From Cranoglanis bouderius (lineage: Eukaryota; Chordata; Actinopteri; Siluriformes; Cranoglanididae): a DNA stretch of 64,000 nucleotides. The position numbers and the translations under genes were made by a program. The DNA is taken from NCBI GenBank assembly GCA_023630585.1, contig CM042551.1, forward strand, positions 17,638,501 through 17,702,500, written 5' to 3'. This document shows positions 1-12,913 of the stretch, piece by piece. Under the pieces are notes generated by a model. That model was not told the origin of the DNA. It did not search any database and saw only the letters and a list, made by a program, of their open reading frames with translations. Every line of letters begins with the position of its first letter. The stretch's first letter is position 1.

Positions 1-2959
1 TACCGATATATTCACTCTCCCTCCTCTGAACATGTCCAAACCATCTCAACCTGGCCTCTCTAACTTTGTCTCCAAAACATCTCACATGTGCTGTCCCCCT
101 GATGTACTCATTCCTGATCCTATCCATCCTCGTCACTCCCAAAGAGAACCTCAACATCTTCAGCTCTGCTACCTCTAACTCTTCCTCCTGTCTTTTCCTC
201 AGTGCAACTGTCTCCAAACCATACAACATCGCTGGTCTCACTACTGTCCTGTACACCTTTCCTTTCATTCTTGCTGGTACTCTTTTATCACACAACAGAC
301 CTGACACTTTTCTCCACCCATTCCAACCTGCCTGCACACGCTTCTTCACCTCTTTTCCACACTCCCCGTTGCTCTGGACTGTTGACCCTAAGTACTTAAA
401 ATCCTGCACCTTCTTTATCTCTTCTCCCTGTAACCTCACTGTTCCACTTGGATCCCTCTCATTCACACACATGTATTCTGTCTTGCTGCGACTAACCTTC
501 ATTCCTCTTCTCTCCAGAGCAAACCTCCACCTCTTTAGACTTTCCTCCACCTGCTCCCTGCTCTCACTACAGATCACAATGTCATCCGCAAACATCATAG
601 TCCATGGAGATTCCTGTCTGAACTCATCTGTCAGCCTGTCCATCACCACCGCAAACAAGAAGGGGCTCAGAGTTGATCCTTGATGCAGTCCCACCTTCAC
701 CGTGAACTCCTCTGTCACACCTACCGCACACCTTACCACTGTCCTACTGCTCTCATACATATCCTGCACCACTCTAACATACTTCTCTGCCACTCCAGAC
801 CTCCTCATACAATACCACAGCTCCTCTCTTGGCACCCTGTCATATGCTTTCTCTAAATCTACAAAGACACAATGCAGCTCTTTCTGACCCTCTCTGTACT
901 TCTCCGTCAACATTCTCAAAGCAAATATTGCATCTGTAGTGCTCTTTCTTGGCATGAAACCATACTGCTGCTCACAAATGCTCACTTCTCCCCCTAGCCT
1001 TGCTTCCACTACTCTTTCCCACAACTTCATTGTATGGCTCATCAGCTTAATACCTCTGTAGTTTCCACAACTCTGCACATCTCCCTTGTTCTTAAAAATC
1101 GGCACCAAAACACTTCTCCTCCATTCCTCAGGCATCCTCTCACTCTCTAAGACCTCGTTGAACAACCTAGTTAAAAACTCTACTGCCATCTCTCCTAGAC
1201 ACTTCCATACCTCCACTGGTATGTCATCAGGACCAACCGCCTTTCCTCTCTGCATCCTCTTCAAAGCTCTCCTAACTTCACCCTTGCTAATCCTTTCTAC
1301 TTCCTGCTCAACAATATTTGCCTCTACTACTCTTCTCTCTCTGTCATTTTCCTCATTCATCAGTTCCTCAAAGTACTCCTTCCATCTTTCCCTCACCCTC
1401 CTGTCACCTGTCAACACATTTCCATCTCTATCTTTAATCACTCTAACCTGCTGCACACCCTTTCCATCTCTATCCCTCTGCCTCACCAACCGATACAAAT
1501 CCCTCTCACCTTCCTTACTATCTAACCTTGCATACATGTCCTCATAAGCTTTCTGTTTGGCCTTTGCCACCTCTATCTTAACCTCGCGCTGCATCTCCCT
1601 ATATTCCTGTCTACTTTCCTCCATACTCTCACTGTCCCACTTCTTCCTAGCTAACCTCTTCCTCTGGATACTCTCCTGAACTTCCTCATTCCACCACCAA
1701 GTCTCCTTGTCTTCTTTCCTCCTTCCAGATGACACAGCTAGCACCTTCCTACCTGTCTCCCTGATCGCTTTGGCTGTAGTAGTCCAGTCATCTGGAAGCT
1801 CCTCCTGACCACCTAAAGCCTGTCTCAACTCCTCCCTGAAAACCACACAGCACTCTTTCTTTTCCAACTTCAACCACTTTGTCCTCTGCTCTGCCTTTGC
1901 TCTCTTCATCTTCCTCACCACCAGAGTCATTTTACACACCACCACCCTATGCTGTCTAGCTACACTCTCTCCTACCACTACTTTGCAATTACTTATCTCC
2001 ATCAGATTACAGTGTCTACATAATATATAGTCTACCTGTGTGCTCCTGCCACCACTCACCCTGTGTTCCTGCCTCTTCTGAAAGTACGTGTTCACCACAG
2101 CAATCTCCATACTTTTAGCAAAGTCTACCAACCTCTGTCCTTCTGGGTTCCTTACCTGAAGACCAAACCTGCCCATCACTTCCTCATCCCCACTATTCCC
2201 TTCACCAACATGTCCATTAAAGTCTGCCCCTATCACCACTCTCTCACATCTGGGAACACTCTGCATCACTTCCTCAAGCTCGCTCCAGAATTTGTCTTTC
2301 TCCTCTTGCTCACAACCTACTTGTGGAGTGTAAGCACTAACAACATTCAACATCACACCTTCAATTTCCAGCTTCAGACTCATCAACCTATCTGACACTC
2401 TCTGTATCTCATTTACCTCTTTCACAAACTCCTCCTTCAGGATCACTCCTACTCCATTTCTCTTCCTGTCCACCCCATGTTAAAACAGTTTAAACCCTGC
2501 TCCAATGCTTCTAGCCTTGCTCCCTTTCCACCTGGTCTCCTGGACACACAGAATGTCGACTTTCCTCCTCTGCATCATATCTACCAGCTCTCTGCCTTTA
2601 CCTGTCATCGTACCAACATTCAAAGTCCCTACTTTCAGTCCTAAACTCCTGCCTTTCCTCTTCTCTCTCTGCCTACGGACACGCCTTCCTCCTCTAACAC
2701 ACCTTCCTCCTCTCCTTCTTCGACCAACAGTAGCCCAATTTCCACCAGTGCCCTGTAGGTCAATGGCACCGATGGCGGTCATTGTTAACCCGGGCCCCGA
2801 CCGATCCGGTATGGAAGTCATGTTAGTGATTCGCATATTGAATTTGGCAAAAGTTTTACGTTGGATGCCCTTCCTGACACAGCCCTCTCTATTTGTCTGG
2901 GCTTGGGACCGGCACAAAAAGTACACTGGCTTGTGACCTCCTGTGGCTAGATTTGGCAT
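1..2959 (-). pseudogene. RTE endonuclease/reverse transcriptase ORF, one internal stop, partial at left edge
   Basis: I read the minus-strand frame whose codons occupy + positions beginning at 2, 5, 8 and so on. It has no stop from 2479 to the window edge, about 826 codons. Upstream of that, one TAA at 2480-2482 separates it from about 159 codons that begin at an ATG at 2957-2959. The stop falls just after the motif AGFKLF in the endonuclease; a single-base change from a Tyr codon would explain it. The protein would nick target DNA and reverse-transcribe the element RNA. An otherwise clean reading frame suggests a young copy. Activity cannot be judged without the missing C-terminal part. Confidence 0.85.
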
Positions 2960-2965
2960 ATCAAG
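1..2965 (-). mobile_element. RTE-clade non-LTR retrotransposon (LINE), 5' portion, 3' end beyond window
   Basis: The minus strand encodes, in order, a basic N-terminal leader, an AP-type endonuclease (VGTLNVGTMTGKG, then VQETRW) and a reverse transcriptase. The RT includes the HQGSTLSPFLF block and the FADD catalytic box, whose codons lie at 581-592. This architecture with a single ORF fits the RTE clade (the clade of Rex3 and BovB); the exact family is not assigned. The 5' end of the element is near 2965 and the 3' end lies left of the window, so target-site duplications cannot be examined. Plus-strand open frames across 66-2936 are shadows of this ORF. Confidence 0.9.
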
Positions 2966-2969
2966 CAAA

Positions 2970-3665
2970 TACTGGTAGCAAATACTGATACTGACAAAAA
3001 GCAGAAATAAAAATATTAAATATATCCATAGTTATGGATTGGGAAAATGGTGATACGGAGTGCCACAGGGGATTAAATTTCATCCACCAAAAACTGAAAA
3101 TGACTTATTTAAATGCATACACTATAAAGAAAATACAATTAGCATATCGAATAGCACCAGGGCAGAGCTGACAGAATTCATACATTAACCAAGTCCTTGC
3201 ATTTGCATCTACACCAAGCACATCAAAGTCCTAATAATATCAGCATGAATGCTAATATCGATACAAAATATTCTTAAATTTATTACAATAGCAATTAAAA
3301 CAGAATTAGCAGTCTATGTGTTCATGTTATATTGTTCATCAGGTAACATTATACATACTTTTAAATATAAGCAAGGTCGAAGTTAAGATCTATGCAAATG
3401 CAATATATATAATTTTAAAAAAAAATGTTTTGCATGCCGTACAGAGCTGCGCAAAGGGAGAGTGGAAAAAGTGAGGATATCCAGTTTGGAGAATTAAACA
3501 AAATATTAGGATGAGCTTCACAGTTTGTTTTTTTTGTTCGTTTTTTTACAGGGATGCTAATGAATGTTAAATGAATGTTAAGACCACGGTAACAGAAATG
3601 AAAAGACCAACTTATGACAGTCAGTGACTCCCAACTCATTCAATATGTGCGTCACTGCTCCATAT
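2970..3665. other. AT-rich sequence with no recognised feature
   Basis: No coding similarity, RNA gene or terminal-repeat structure was recognised between the LINE and the nested repeat. The open frame at 3415-3639 (minus) has no recognisable motif. Confidence 0.5.
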
Positions 3666-3666
3666 T

Positions 3667-4535
<869 letters not shown>

Positions 4536-4552
4536 AAAAAAAGAAAAAGGAA

Positions 4553-4745
4553 CTGTATGTGGAATAAAGTGCAGATATGTGCAATGTATGAGGTAGTTGC
4601 AGTTAAAAGCTAACAATATAATACATATATATAAGTACGGGATATGCCGTGTATATTAACAGTAACGCTGGGTGTGTGGGTGTTGTGCAAAGAAAGGTTT
4701 GTCATGTTATTGTTAAACAAAAGACAATGCTGCAATATGCAATTC
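4553..4745. repeat. Right part of the interrupted dispersed repeat
   Basis: The sequence from AGTGCAGATATGTGCAATGT to AAGACAATGCTGCAATATGC looks like the continuation of the repeat at 3667-3870 after the Tc1 and AT interruption. This is inferred from recall of similar fish repeats and not from an internal alignment. Confidence 0.4.
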
Positions 4746-5536
4746 TGCCAAACTGAAGTGTTTTTACTTTAATTAGATTACGTTTTGCAATACTTTCAAT
4801 CATTTCTGTTGGCAAAATAAACGTTCCAGTATATAAAATAAATGCCTATAAAACACACAAAACAACTGTGGTATACGCACACGAAATGGCCAAGATGTGG
4901 CCTGTAATGTGAAACAGATCATTTACATACGTACGTATCAGCACACTTGTTAAAAGACGCTTCAGTAATTTGCAGCATGACACCTGTTAGTAGAATATAT
5001 TGATAATAAAATGCTAAGCTAAATGGACACATCTAATAATTATTTTTTTTTTTTGACATTTCAGCTAGCAAAACTGCTTGGAAAGATCATGTCAGAAAAG
5101 GAGCCTAAGTATGTCTAAAACCTTGCCAAGTGTGCTTTTCTTATGATCTGAATAGGAAGTCGTTCAGTTTGTGATCAGATTCACTGAAGACAATGAAACC
5201 TTGAACGAAACCCTGTAGGTGTGTCATGCTGTAAACCATAAAAGCGTCTTTGTAAATGATGATGAGGAATGGCTCATTCCACTGCGGTGCTCTAGGAAGT
5301 GCTATTAAGAAACACAACGGGACTTACCACCAGCCTCGCAGAATGAATGAATAACGGGACAGAATTTATTCATACTTTATACGTAGTATCCCATATTCAC
5401 CAGTCCACCACTTGGTTGTTGTGAATGTTTGTGTGAGGCTGTTTTCAACACCTTGTCATGTCTTTTGCACTGTGTTGGATTTGTCATTATGTTGTCGCAT
5501 GTCAAACTCTGACGATTTATTATTTGCATACAACGG
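4746..5536. other. Intergenic sequence with no recognised feature
   Basis: AT-rich unique-looking DNA with a T-run at 5044-5055. No exon, RNA gene or terminal repeat was recognised. Confidence 0.5.
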
Positions 5537-5978
5537 GCCTCATTTTTAACCTTTTGGTAAAGTTGTGTGAAAATGTATGCGTAAGTCAAATTAAGTGCTG
5601 ATCATCCTTAAGGTGCAAAGCGTGGTCCCGAAACAGCTCATTTGCATGTAGTGACGCCCACAAAACTCCATAAAAGGACAAGTGCACAGACAGCTGGGAG
5701 CACGAAACGAGCGATCATAAAGACTGAAAAATAGAATTAGAAATTATTTTGACTCACTTCTGTGGCAATATAATATTATAATTATCATGATATATATTAT
5801 AAGAACGTTTTTCCGAATTTATTGGATTTTCATGGATACCACATTTATTGTGTAAACCATGTATTGTGGTATTGTATTGTATGAACCATACATGGTTTTG
5901 TGGTACATGTATTGTGGTAATGTATTGTATGAACCATTTACAAATAAATCCATTTATATTCAGCTTGATAAAATGAGG
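5537..5978 (+). mobile_element. Non-autonomous DNA element, copy A (partner of 50650-51252)
   Basis: The left end GGGCCTCATTTTTAAC and right end GATAAAATGAGGCA are inverted relative to each other. Two blocks match the second copy in opposite orientation at 50.6-51.3 kb: the terminal block, and a block of about 47 bp centred on CTCCATAAAAGG (5669-5680). The latter has an octamer ATTTGCAT about 30 bp upstream, an arrangement that looks like a polymerase II promoter. Copy A lacks a spacer present in copy B. No transposase is present. The ends recall Harbinger-like fish elements, but the superfamily is unassigned. Confidence 0.55.
5857..5939. repeat. Short direct duplication (unit about 33 bp)
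   Basis: CATGTATTGTGGTA followed by TGTATTGTATGAACCA occurs twice, at about 5857-5889 and 5907-5939. ACATGG and CCATGT motifs between the copies also pair as an inverted repeat. It lies inside the element at 5537-5978. Confidence 0.7.
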
Positions 5979-6009
5979 CACAGTGTCTTTCTATTGCATC
6001 AATGTCTAT

Positions 6010-6085
6010 TGCTGCTGTAACGTCCCAATTTCCCCCTCTGGGATCATCAATAAAGCACCACCATCCATCCATCCATCCATCCATC
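6010..6085 (+). repeat. LINE-type 3' tail with (ATCC)n microsatellite
   Basis: CAATTTCCCCCTCTGGGATC followed by AATAAAG and a tetranucleotide run is the usual form of the 3' end of many fish non-LTR elements. About six ATCC units follow at 6060-6085. No coding part is present, so this is at most a severely 5'-truncated copy. Confidence 0.5.
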
Positions 6086-8820
6086 TGTATGTACTGTATC
6101 TACCAATCAAAGTAAAGAATTTGCACCAACTTGTTTTTATTTCAGTCGAGATACACTAAAAACCTTACTTACAAGTTGATGCAATCTTTTCAAACTTTGA
6201 TCCAAGGTTAATTTTTTTTCATTGTACCAGCTATCAGAATGATGTTCCTGCTCTGTCACACCATCATCATCAAAACAGAGGAGAATAATAACACACTCAG
6301 CGCACATTTAAAATTGTCTAAAAGACTTAATAAAAGACATCAATCACAAGTACTTTAGCCAACAGAACAGAACTGAGTAAATGAATCAGCCATTATTTCC
6401 TCACCAATGTGAGCGTGAACAGAGATCATGCGGGGGAAAGAGATTTTTATCATTTAAATGCTCGTGTGAAAACGCTGCGAGTGACTTTTACCTCAGGAGA
6501 TTATCCTGATAATTAAAGTGATAACTCAATTCCTAATGTAACCTTGTAAAAAAAAAAGAAAAAAAAAAAAGAAAAGATTTTGCCAGTGATGCTGTTTTTT
6601 TTTTGCCTGTGTACATTAGATTATTCAAGTAGAGATAAATGGATAAGTGGAATTGGAAGGAAAATTTTAAATGTGAGTTTCTCTTGCATGAGATTTTCAC
6701 TTTTGGAGGTCTTTAAAATGTTAGTACTTCAGGGTGAGATACATGAAAAAGAAAAACATGTTTCAGTTTTCTATATGAAATATAGAAAATATGTATATGA
6801 AGTTTTCTATACCAAATTTTGAAATTTGACCATTTGAAGGGTTTTCGCAGGCCGCCACGCATAACATTGGGTTTGATTTGTGGCCCAAACCACACACTAC
6901 CGTACTACTGTAAGTAGTATGTCTGTACACCAATAGTATCTATACTTTTTAGGCATCCTATCTACTGCTTAGATGCAGTTTGAGATGCAGCCCTGAGTTC
7001 TTATTGAAGGCTCATTGCCTCTCACAGATTTGGAGAAAGAGGAGGACGCAGCACGAAATGTTCTTCCACAAGTAGCTCAAATTCTTAATGTCTTCTTATT
7101 TTTGAAGACAATTTGTTCTTCTCGTGCACGGCATAAACAACGGATTTGTACTTCCTATGTACGTACAGTATACGAGGACGAATTCTATGATAAAACTGTG
7201 TAATCACTCCATCATTTACCACCATTTCTATGAATTTATTCTTCAGTTTTGACAAAAACCCAAAGCAAAACATAGCAAACACACAAAAAACCTACTGCAT
7301 ACACCCTTAATTTCCAAGAGACATATCCTGGGTGCATGGCACTGTCTCATCTCCATGCTCCATGCATTGCTAAAGAGAGTGTTTCCTTAGGGGACCTTTT
7401 GCTGCGCCGCACATTTACTTCTTGCTGATAAATCTCTTTTAGTTTCACTCGACTTCAGGTATTACAATACCCAGTGAAACAAACCAAACAGGACCTATTC
7501 TGTTACCTCAAGGCAATGTGTCAGACACTGGATGTGGATTCTTGTGTGAGATCTTGTCTACATGATCTGAATACGGAATAAGAGGTGCCATCAAAGATTT
7601 GGTTTTAATAATGTTCTGATGACAGTAGAACACTGGTCTGTAAGTGTGAAACCCTGCTGAGCTAATCTGCCCCAGTAATGAGTTTTACACATCACCAGCA
7701 GAGGGCGACCTACATTCACGTTTATGCATAATGTTTGCTAATGAGAAGGAAATGTTCTCGCTCATACAGGCCCCACGTTCAAATCTCACAGCACTAAGCA
7801 GTAGAGTTCTATAGTGACAGACTCATTTTTCCTTTGCAAACTCATCCCGGAATTGTTAAATGAGCTATGCAAGAGACTTCATGGTGTGCAATTACCAGTG
7901 AAAGCTACATTAGGCTTAGACTTAAAAAAAAAAAAAAAAAAAAGCCTTTGCGCTTGCTGGCTTTCATAATCTACATGCAGAAGTACATCTCCGACAACAC
8001 CGTCGCCCCATTAACATTTTCCACATGTAGAATTATGCTAACAGCAGAAGGCCAGAGAATTGCGATAGCTGACATTTCCACATCATGTAGCTCCTTAGCT
8101 GCATCTCCATCAGATAGTCATTAACCCTGAGATGACACCATTACAACTCAAGAATTCTTTACATGCCAGACTCTCAGACACACAAACTATGGATCTGATA
8201 TTATTTATTTAGGCGGTATACATCCACATCCGCCAGGCTGGTTCGGCTCTTGTTCAAACAAGCTTGGGTTTAATATGAACTCACCCATGACCTGCAGAAA
8301 TGGGGAAACATGGGAGAGTGTAGATGAGGGCTGGGGAACCGGGCCGCTGATACTCCCACAGTGCCTAGCGCAAACAAAACGAGCCTCTGTGAAACAGCGG
8401 TGGCTGCAACATTATATTCTACGAATAAACCTTAGATGTTGACAGATGAGTGAGAAACTAAGTATTAATCTCGCATTTCCTCATTCCACAAACAGATTTT
8501 GAGCACAATTTAAAATGGGTTCAAATGTTTATGTCACTCAGAGAGAATAAGAAAGTTAAGAAAGTACTACGTTCCTTACTACTCAAAGTGTAAAATATGT
8601 AAAACCGTACAAGACTTCATTAGGGGACAGAATACATGACAATACATGCTCAGTGTCATCAGTGCAAGGCTAAATCTTCTTCCATCAACCTAAGATTAGT
8701 TTATGTGCAGATTCTACAGCTTGGGTATCAGACAGGTGATATTATTGAGCACACACTTGTACATGCTTGGGGATCTCCATTTTTTTTTTTTTAAAGTGGT
8801 AATGCTAAATTCAACAACCT
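6086..8820. other. Intergenic sequence with no recognised gene
   Basis: Contains only A/T homopolymer tracts (near 6549-6575 and 7924-7943) and short meaningless open frames. No exon-like or repeat-family signal was recognised. Confidence 0.5.
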
Positions 8821-9723
8821 GGATAACACTTTGCAATAACAGTACATGAATAATCATGCACTAATACTTGAATTAATACTTACTTAAATATGAACTAATG
8901 ATGAGTTAATGATGAGTTAAGGCATGTACTAATCACAAACTAACTAAACTCAATCAAACCTGCTCTATAAGATAAGGATATGAATTAAACGTGCATCATT
9001 TCAAATTGTTTATTTAATTTGCCATATGTAGCTGCGTACACAAACATCATTGGATTACACTGGATTACTTTCATAATTTACACCGATCCTCCTTATTGAA
9101 CATACAAAGACGAGCAAGAGCATTTCACAAGAGAGAAATGGGTGACTGTTCATAACGATTTAAAGCCGGGAGACACGACTGACATAGACACAGTCAAAAT
9201 AAACACAGTGGCCCCCGCAACCCAGAGCACCTACTAGTACAACAGTGGGATTTGAAGAGAAATGGATGGAGAATGAAGCAAAACAGGTTGAGATGAAATT
9301 ATTGGTGTTTATTATTAGTGCGTCTTCCTACATTTGATAAGGAGAATCGGTGTAAATTATGAAAGTAATCCAGAGCCAACCAATGATGTTTGTGTACGCA
9401 GCTACATATGGCAAATTATATAACAATTTCAAATGATACATGTTTAATTCATATCCTTTCTTATAGAGCAGGTTTGATTTAGTTTACCCCTACATGTGTT
9501 ACATTTTAATTAATACATTAACTAACAAACATGTACTAACATGTACTCAAGGTGGTCGTCATTCATGCATGAATTCATAAGACTCACGTCATAGTTAAGG
9601 TTAACTCTTCATTAGTTCATGATTAGTACATGCCTTAACTCATCATTAGTTCATATATAAGTAAATATTAATTCAGGTATTAGTACATGATTATTCATGT
9701 ACTGTTATTGCAAAGTGTTCCCC
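8821..9723. mobile_element. Foldback (long inverted-repeat) DNA element
   Basis: The two halves are inverted copies. AACACTTTGCAATAAC at 8825-8840 is the reverse complement of GTTATTGCAAAGTGTT at 9704-9719. Inner arms also match: GCCATATGTAGCTGCGTACA near 9022 pairs with its complement near 9395, and TTTACACCGAT near 9078 pairs with ATCGGTGTAAA near 9347. The arms are about 280 and 390 bp, with a central spacer of about 240 bp. No transposase is present and no convincing target-site duplication was found. The superfamily is unassigned. Confidence 0.8.
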
Positions 9724-11171
9724 CAAATTGTAGTGTAATGTGTGTTATAAAACCTAATAAAGCACATAGTAATGAAGTTATGGCTGGACACCATGCACTC
9801 AGTGTCTCCATTTGCATAATAAAGCTGTGAGATGCAGCTTTCCCAGTGCCTGCTGAAAGCGTGGCCATATGGTGCAGAGCAGAAACGCTGGCCTGCTGGT
9901 GCTCTGGCTAAATTTTCCCACGATGACCCTGACAGAGGCCACAGTGTCATCAGTATCAGAATCAGTTAGAGTCTGTGTAATTAGAGCGAGCTATCATGTA
10001 CAAATATAAAAAAAAAAAAAAGACCCTGAAATAAATGGTTTTCTTTCAGTTGGCTCTCAGTTACGATGACAGAGATGACACGAGTAGAGAATATGTGGTA
10101 GTCCGAAGACATTATAATCTTATGTGATCATAAGATTAAGCATAGCCATATGTATCAATCATATTGTATGTTTGTATTCAAAGTGACATAAAGCATCAAA
10201 GTCTTATTTCAAATGCAAGTGCATGTACTTATTTTTGGCGACGTGCTGTCTCCGTTGTAAACGCAGACGGCATAAACATGCATGCACATACACATACACA
10301 TGATCGCACGCGAACGTGCACAATGATAGAGTAAGTGTGTCCAGATGGCAGTCACTAGCCCCAGCTGCTCTGTCTGATCATGACTATGCGCTTTCCCATC
10401 AGCTGCCTCATGCTGACAGCCTATCGCATAATCAGCGCCAAGACGACCACATATGTATGCCTTTCATTAATAACATAAGCACATATGGGAAAGGTCTACA
10501 AATAGTTGAGGTAGACTGTTTTCAACCAACAAAACAAACATTTTCACTTCATTTTCTCACCTCATCATTCATTCATCTTTAGTCGGGGTTGTGGTGGATC
10601 CGGGGCCAGTCCCAGGAACACTGGGCTCACCCATATTATTACTCCCATATTGAATGGCAGAATGTACACTGTTGATATTAAGATGTTTCTGCTAATATAT
10701 TTCCCTGATTATTTTCTCAGTTCCACAACTGAGGATTCTTGTAATGATAATCCCATGTAAATCTGCACAGGACAATCATTATCACCATCATTACCATTCT
10801 AATCTCTTCTCTCTTCAGACAGAATCAGCCACAGTACATTAAACTGCATGCCCCTCTGTTCCTCTTTATATATAAAGAACCCTGATCCTTATTGGGTCAC
10901 TAACCCGAGCAGAGGTGAGCTCTGTGTATATCTGTTCAGCTTTATAGAATGTGGCGTATGAAACATAACCTCTGATAGAACATTCTTTAATTATTCAACC
11001 ATAAAAGACTAATGTGAAAAATCTGCGATCGCAGATCAAATGAAACGCAACAAAGACTTTTTGATGTGAAGCACTTAGCTGCAGGGAATTCGAGGATGAT
11101 GAGAACATTTCTCATGCGTATTAAAGGCTCGAGCACATTCTCTGTGAGCGCATCACTAAACTACAGGTATA
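9724..11171. other. Intergenic sequence with a SINE-like fragment
   Basis: At 10555-10635 the string ATTCATTCATC is followed by GTGGTGGATCCGGGGCCAG and CCAGGAACACTGGGCTCACC. This resembles the 3' part of a dispersed fish SINE, in antisense. Elsewhere only an A-run at 10008-10021 and short open frames are present. Confidence 0.4.
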
Positions 11172-11712
11172 CAGTTGAGGCCATAAGTTTACATACTCCT
11201 TGCAAAATCTGCAAAATGGTAATAATTTTTTAAATAAAAATAAGAGGGATCATAAAAACTGCATTTAGTTTTTTATTTAGTACGGCCCTGAATAAGCTAT
11301 TTCACATAACAGATGTTTACATATAGTCCACAAGACACAATAATAACTGAATTTACACAAATGAACCAGTTCAAAAATTTACATACGCTTGATTCTTAAT
11401 ACTGTGTGTTGTTACCTGGATGATCAATGACTGTGTTTATGTTTTGTGATAGTTGTTCATGAGTTCCTTGTTTGTCCTGAGCAGTTAAACTGCCCACTGA
11501 TCTTCAGAAAAATCCTCCAGGTCCTGCACATTCTTTGCTTTTCCAGCATCTTCTGCATATTTGACTCCTTTCCAACAGTCGCTATATGATGTTGAGATCC
11601 ATCTATCCACCCACTATTACAAAAGGTGCAAACATTCACTGATACTCAAGAAGGCAACACGGTACATTAAGAGACGGGGGGGTGTAAACGTTTGAACAGG
11701 ATGATTGGTATA
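11172..11712 (+). mobile_element. Tc1-type non-autonomous element, truncated copy 1
   Basis: Starts at a TA with CAGTTGAGGCCATAAGTTTA, a Tc1-family terminal sequence of the Sleeping Beauty type. Its first 250 bp match the element at 61954-62700 in the same orientation. The rest (TTCATGAGTTCCTTGTTTGT, GTTAAACTGCCCACTG and onwards) matches the right half of that copy in inverted orientation. Full-length members therefore have a long internal palindrome, and this copy keeps only one side. No coding capacity. Confidence 0.8.
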
Positions 11713-11943
11713 TATATTGTTAATGTTAGCAAATTAGACAAACTTACAGTACCTCAGCATGCTTTTTCAAATTAGATGGAGTCCATGCCTTCTAGGGAGG
11801 TAAAGGTGACTTTATCAGAGTCTTTGCATAATCCAGCATACTGAAACGTTTTATTGAGGTAGGGCCGGGAGCGCTCATCCTCAAGTTCAACACTGCAGTC
11901 TTGTGGCTTATCCATCTATAGACACATGGATAGTGTCCAACCT

Positions 11944-12048
11944 GATTGGATGCTAAAGTGATTGAATCAATTGGATACTAAGCCGAAATGATTGGATGCT
12001 AAACTGAAATGATTGGATGCTAAACTGAAATGATTGGATGCTAAACTG
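11944..12048. repeat. Minisatellite, 21-bp unit, about 4-5 copies
   Basis: The unit GAAATGATTGGATGCTAAACT is repeated in tandem, with the last three copies nearly identical and the first ones degenerate. It has no spacer-repeat organisation. Confidence 0.85.
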
Positions 12049-12099
12049 CTAAGGTATGGTAATGAAGTATTTTCCATCACTGTTAAAACAGAATGATTA

Positions 12100-12345
12100 A
12101 TATTCTGTTGTTTCATGGGGTAGAATCATTCCTTATGTGACTCTCTGACGTAAAGTAACTCTGATTCAGCAACTCTAATGTGGTGTAGTTCTGACTCTGT
12201 GACTCTGTAATGTAGAATGAGTTTTAATTTTATGACTGTGGTGTAGAATAACAGTGAATCTGTGACTCTCTTTTGAAGAATGATCTAGCTTCTGTGACTC
12301 TGAAGCAGAACGATTCTGAATTGACTCTGATGTAAAACATGAAAT
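12100..12345. repeat. Degenerate tandem array around TGTGACTCTG
   Basis: Variants of CTGTGACTCTG and GTAGAATGATT recur every 30-45 bp. Divergence is high and the unit length irregular, so this is an old minisatellite next to the 21-bp array. Confidence 0.5.
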
Positions 12346-12913
12346 GGACCTGGCTTGTAACATACATCAATCACGCATGAACACAAGGAACGTTTAACGC
12401 TGCTCAGTTAGTCAGAGTAATCTAACAATAGCATCATTTGCCTAACATGGGTAAAAAAACAAAAAACAAAACCAGGTGCTCTGTACGTCTGTATGCTGTG
12501 TGTCCTTGTTATTGGGTCACTCCATGAAAACTGCAGCCATTCAAATGTATATACTGTAAATCATTGGCAATAAAATGTAAAATTGCAGTGAATATTATCA
12601 AATATAATGATTAATGTAAGGTGTTACACCTTGAGATATACATAAGATAATTTCAATGTCATCCTGTTCCTAACTGCTGTTAAAACATATCCATATGTCC
12701 TTCTAAATTCTCCCCATTAATTAATGTAAGAAATAGGGACAGTCCTTACCTTACCTTACCTAATAAAGTTATTCTTTTTCTTGCTTTAATTCCCACCCTT
12801 TCCTGTAACAGAAGTCTTTCTGTTTTAATTAATTAATTAATTTGTTACATTTATACAGTGCTTTTCTAGACACTCAAGGCGCGTTACATAGAACGGGGGT
12901 TGGGGGATCCCAG

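Noticed and set aside
66..2936. Long plus-strand open frames (205, 153, 143 codons)
   Set aside because: They are antisense shadows of the RTE ORF; the minus strand carries the recognisable endonuclease and reverse-transcriptase motifs.
11944..12345. CRISPR-like tandem array
   Set aside because: Units are directly tandem without unique spacers, in a vertebrate genome; this is a minisatellite.
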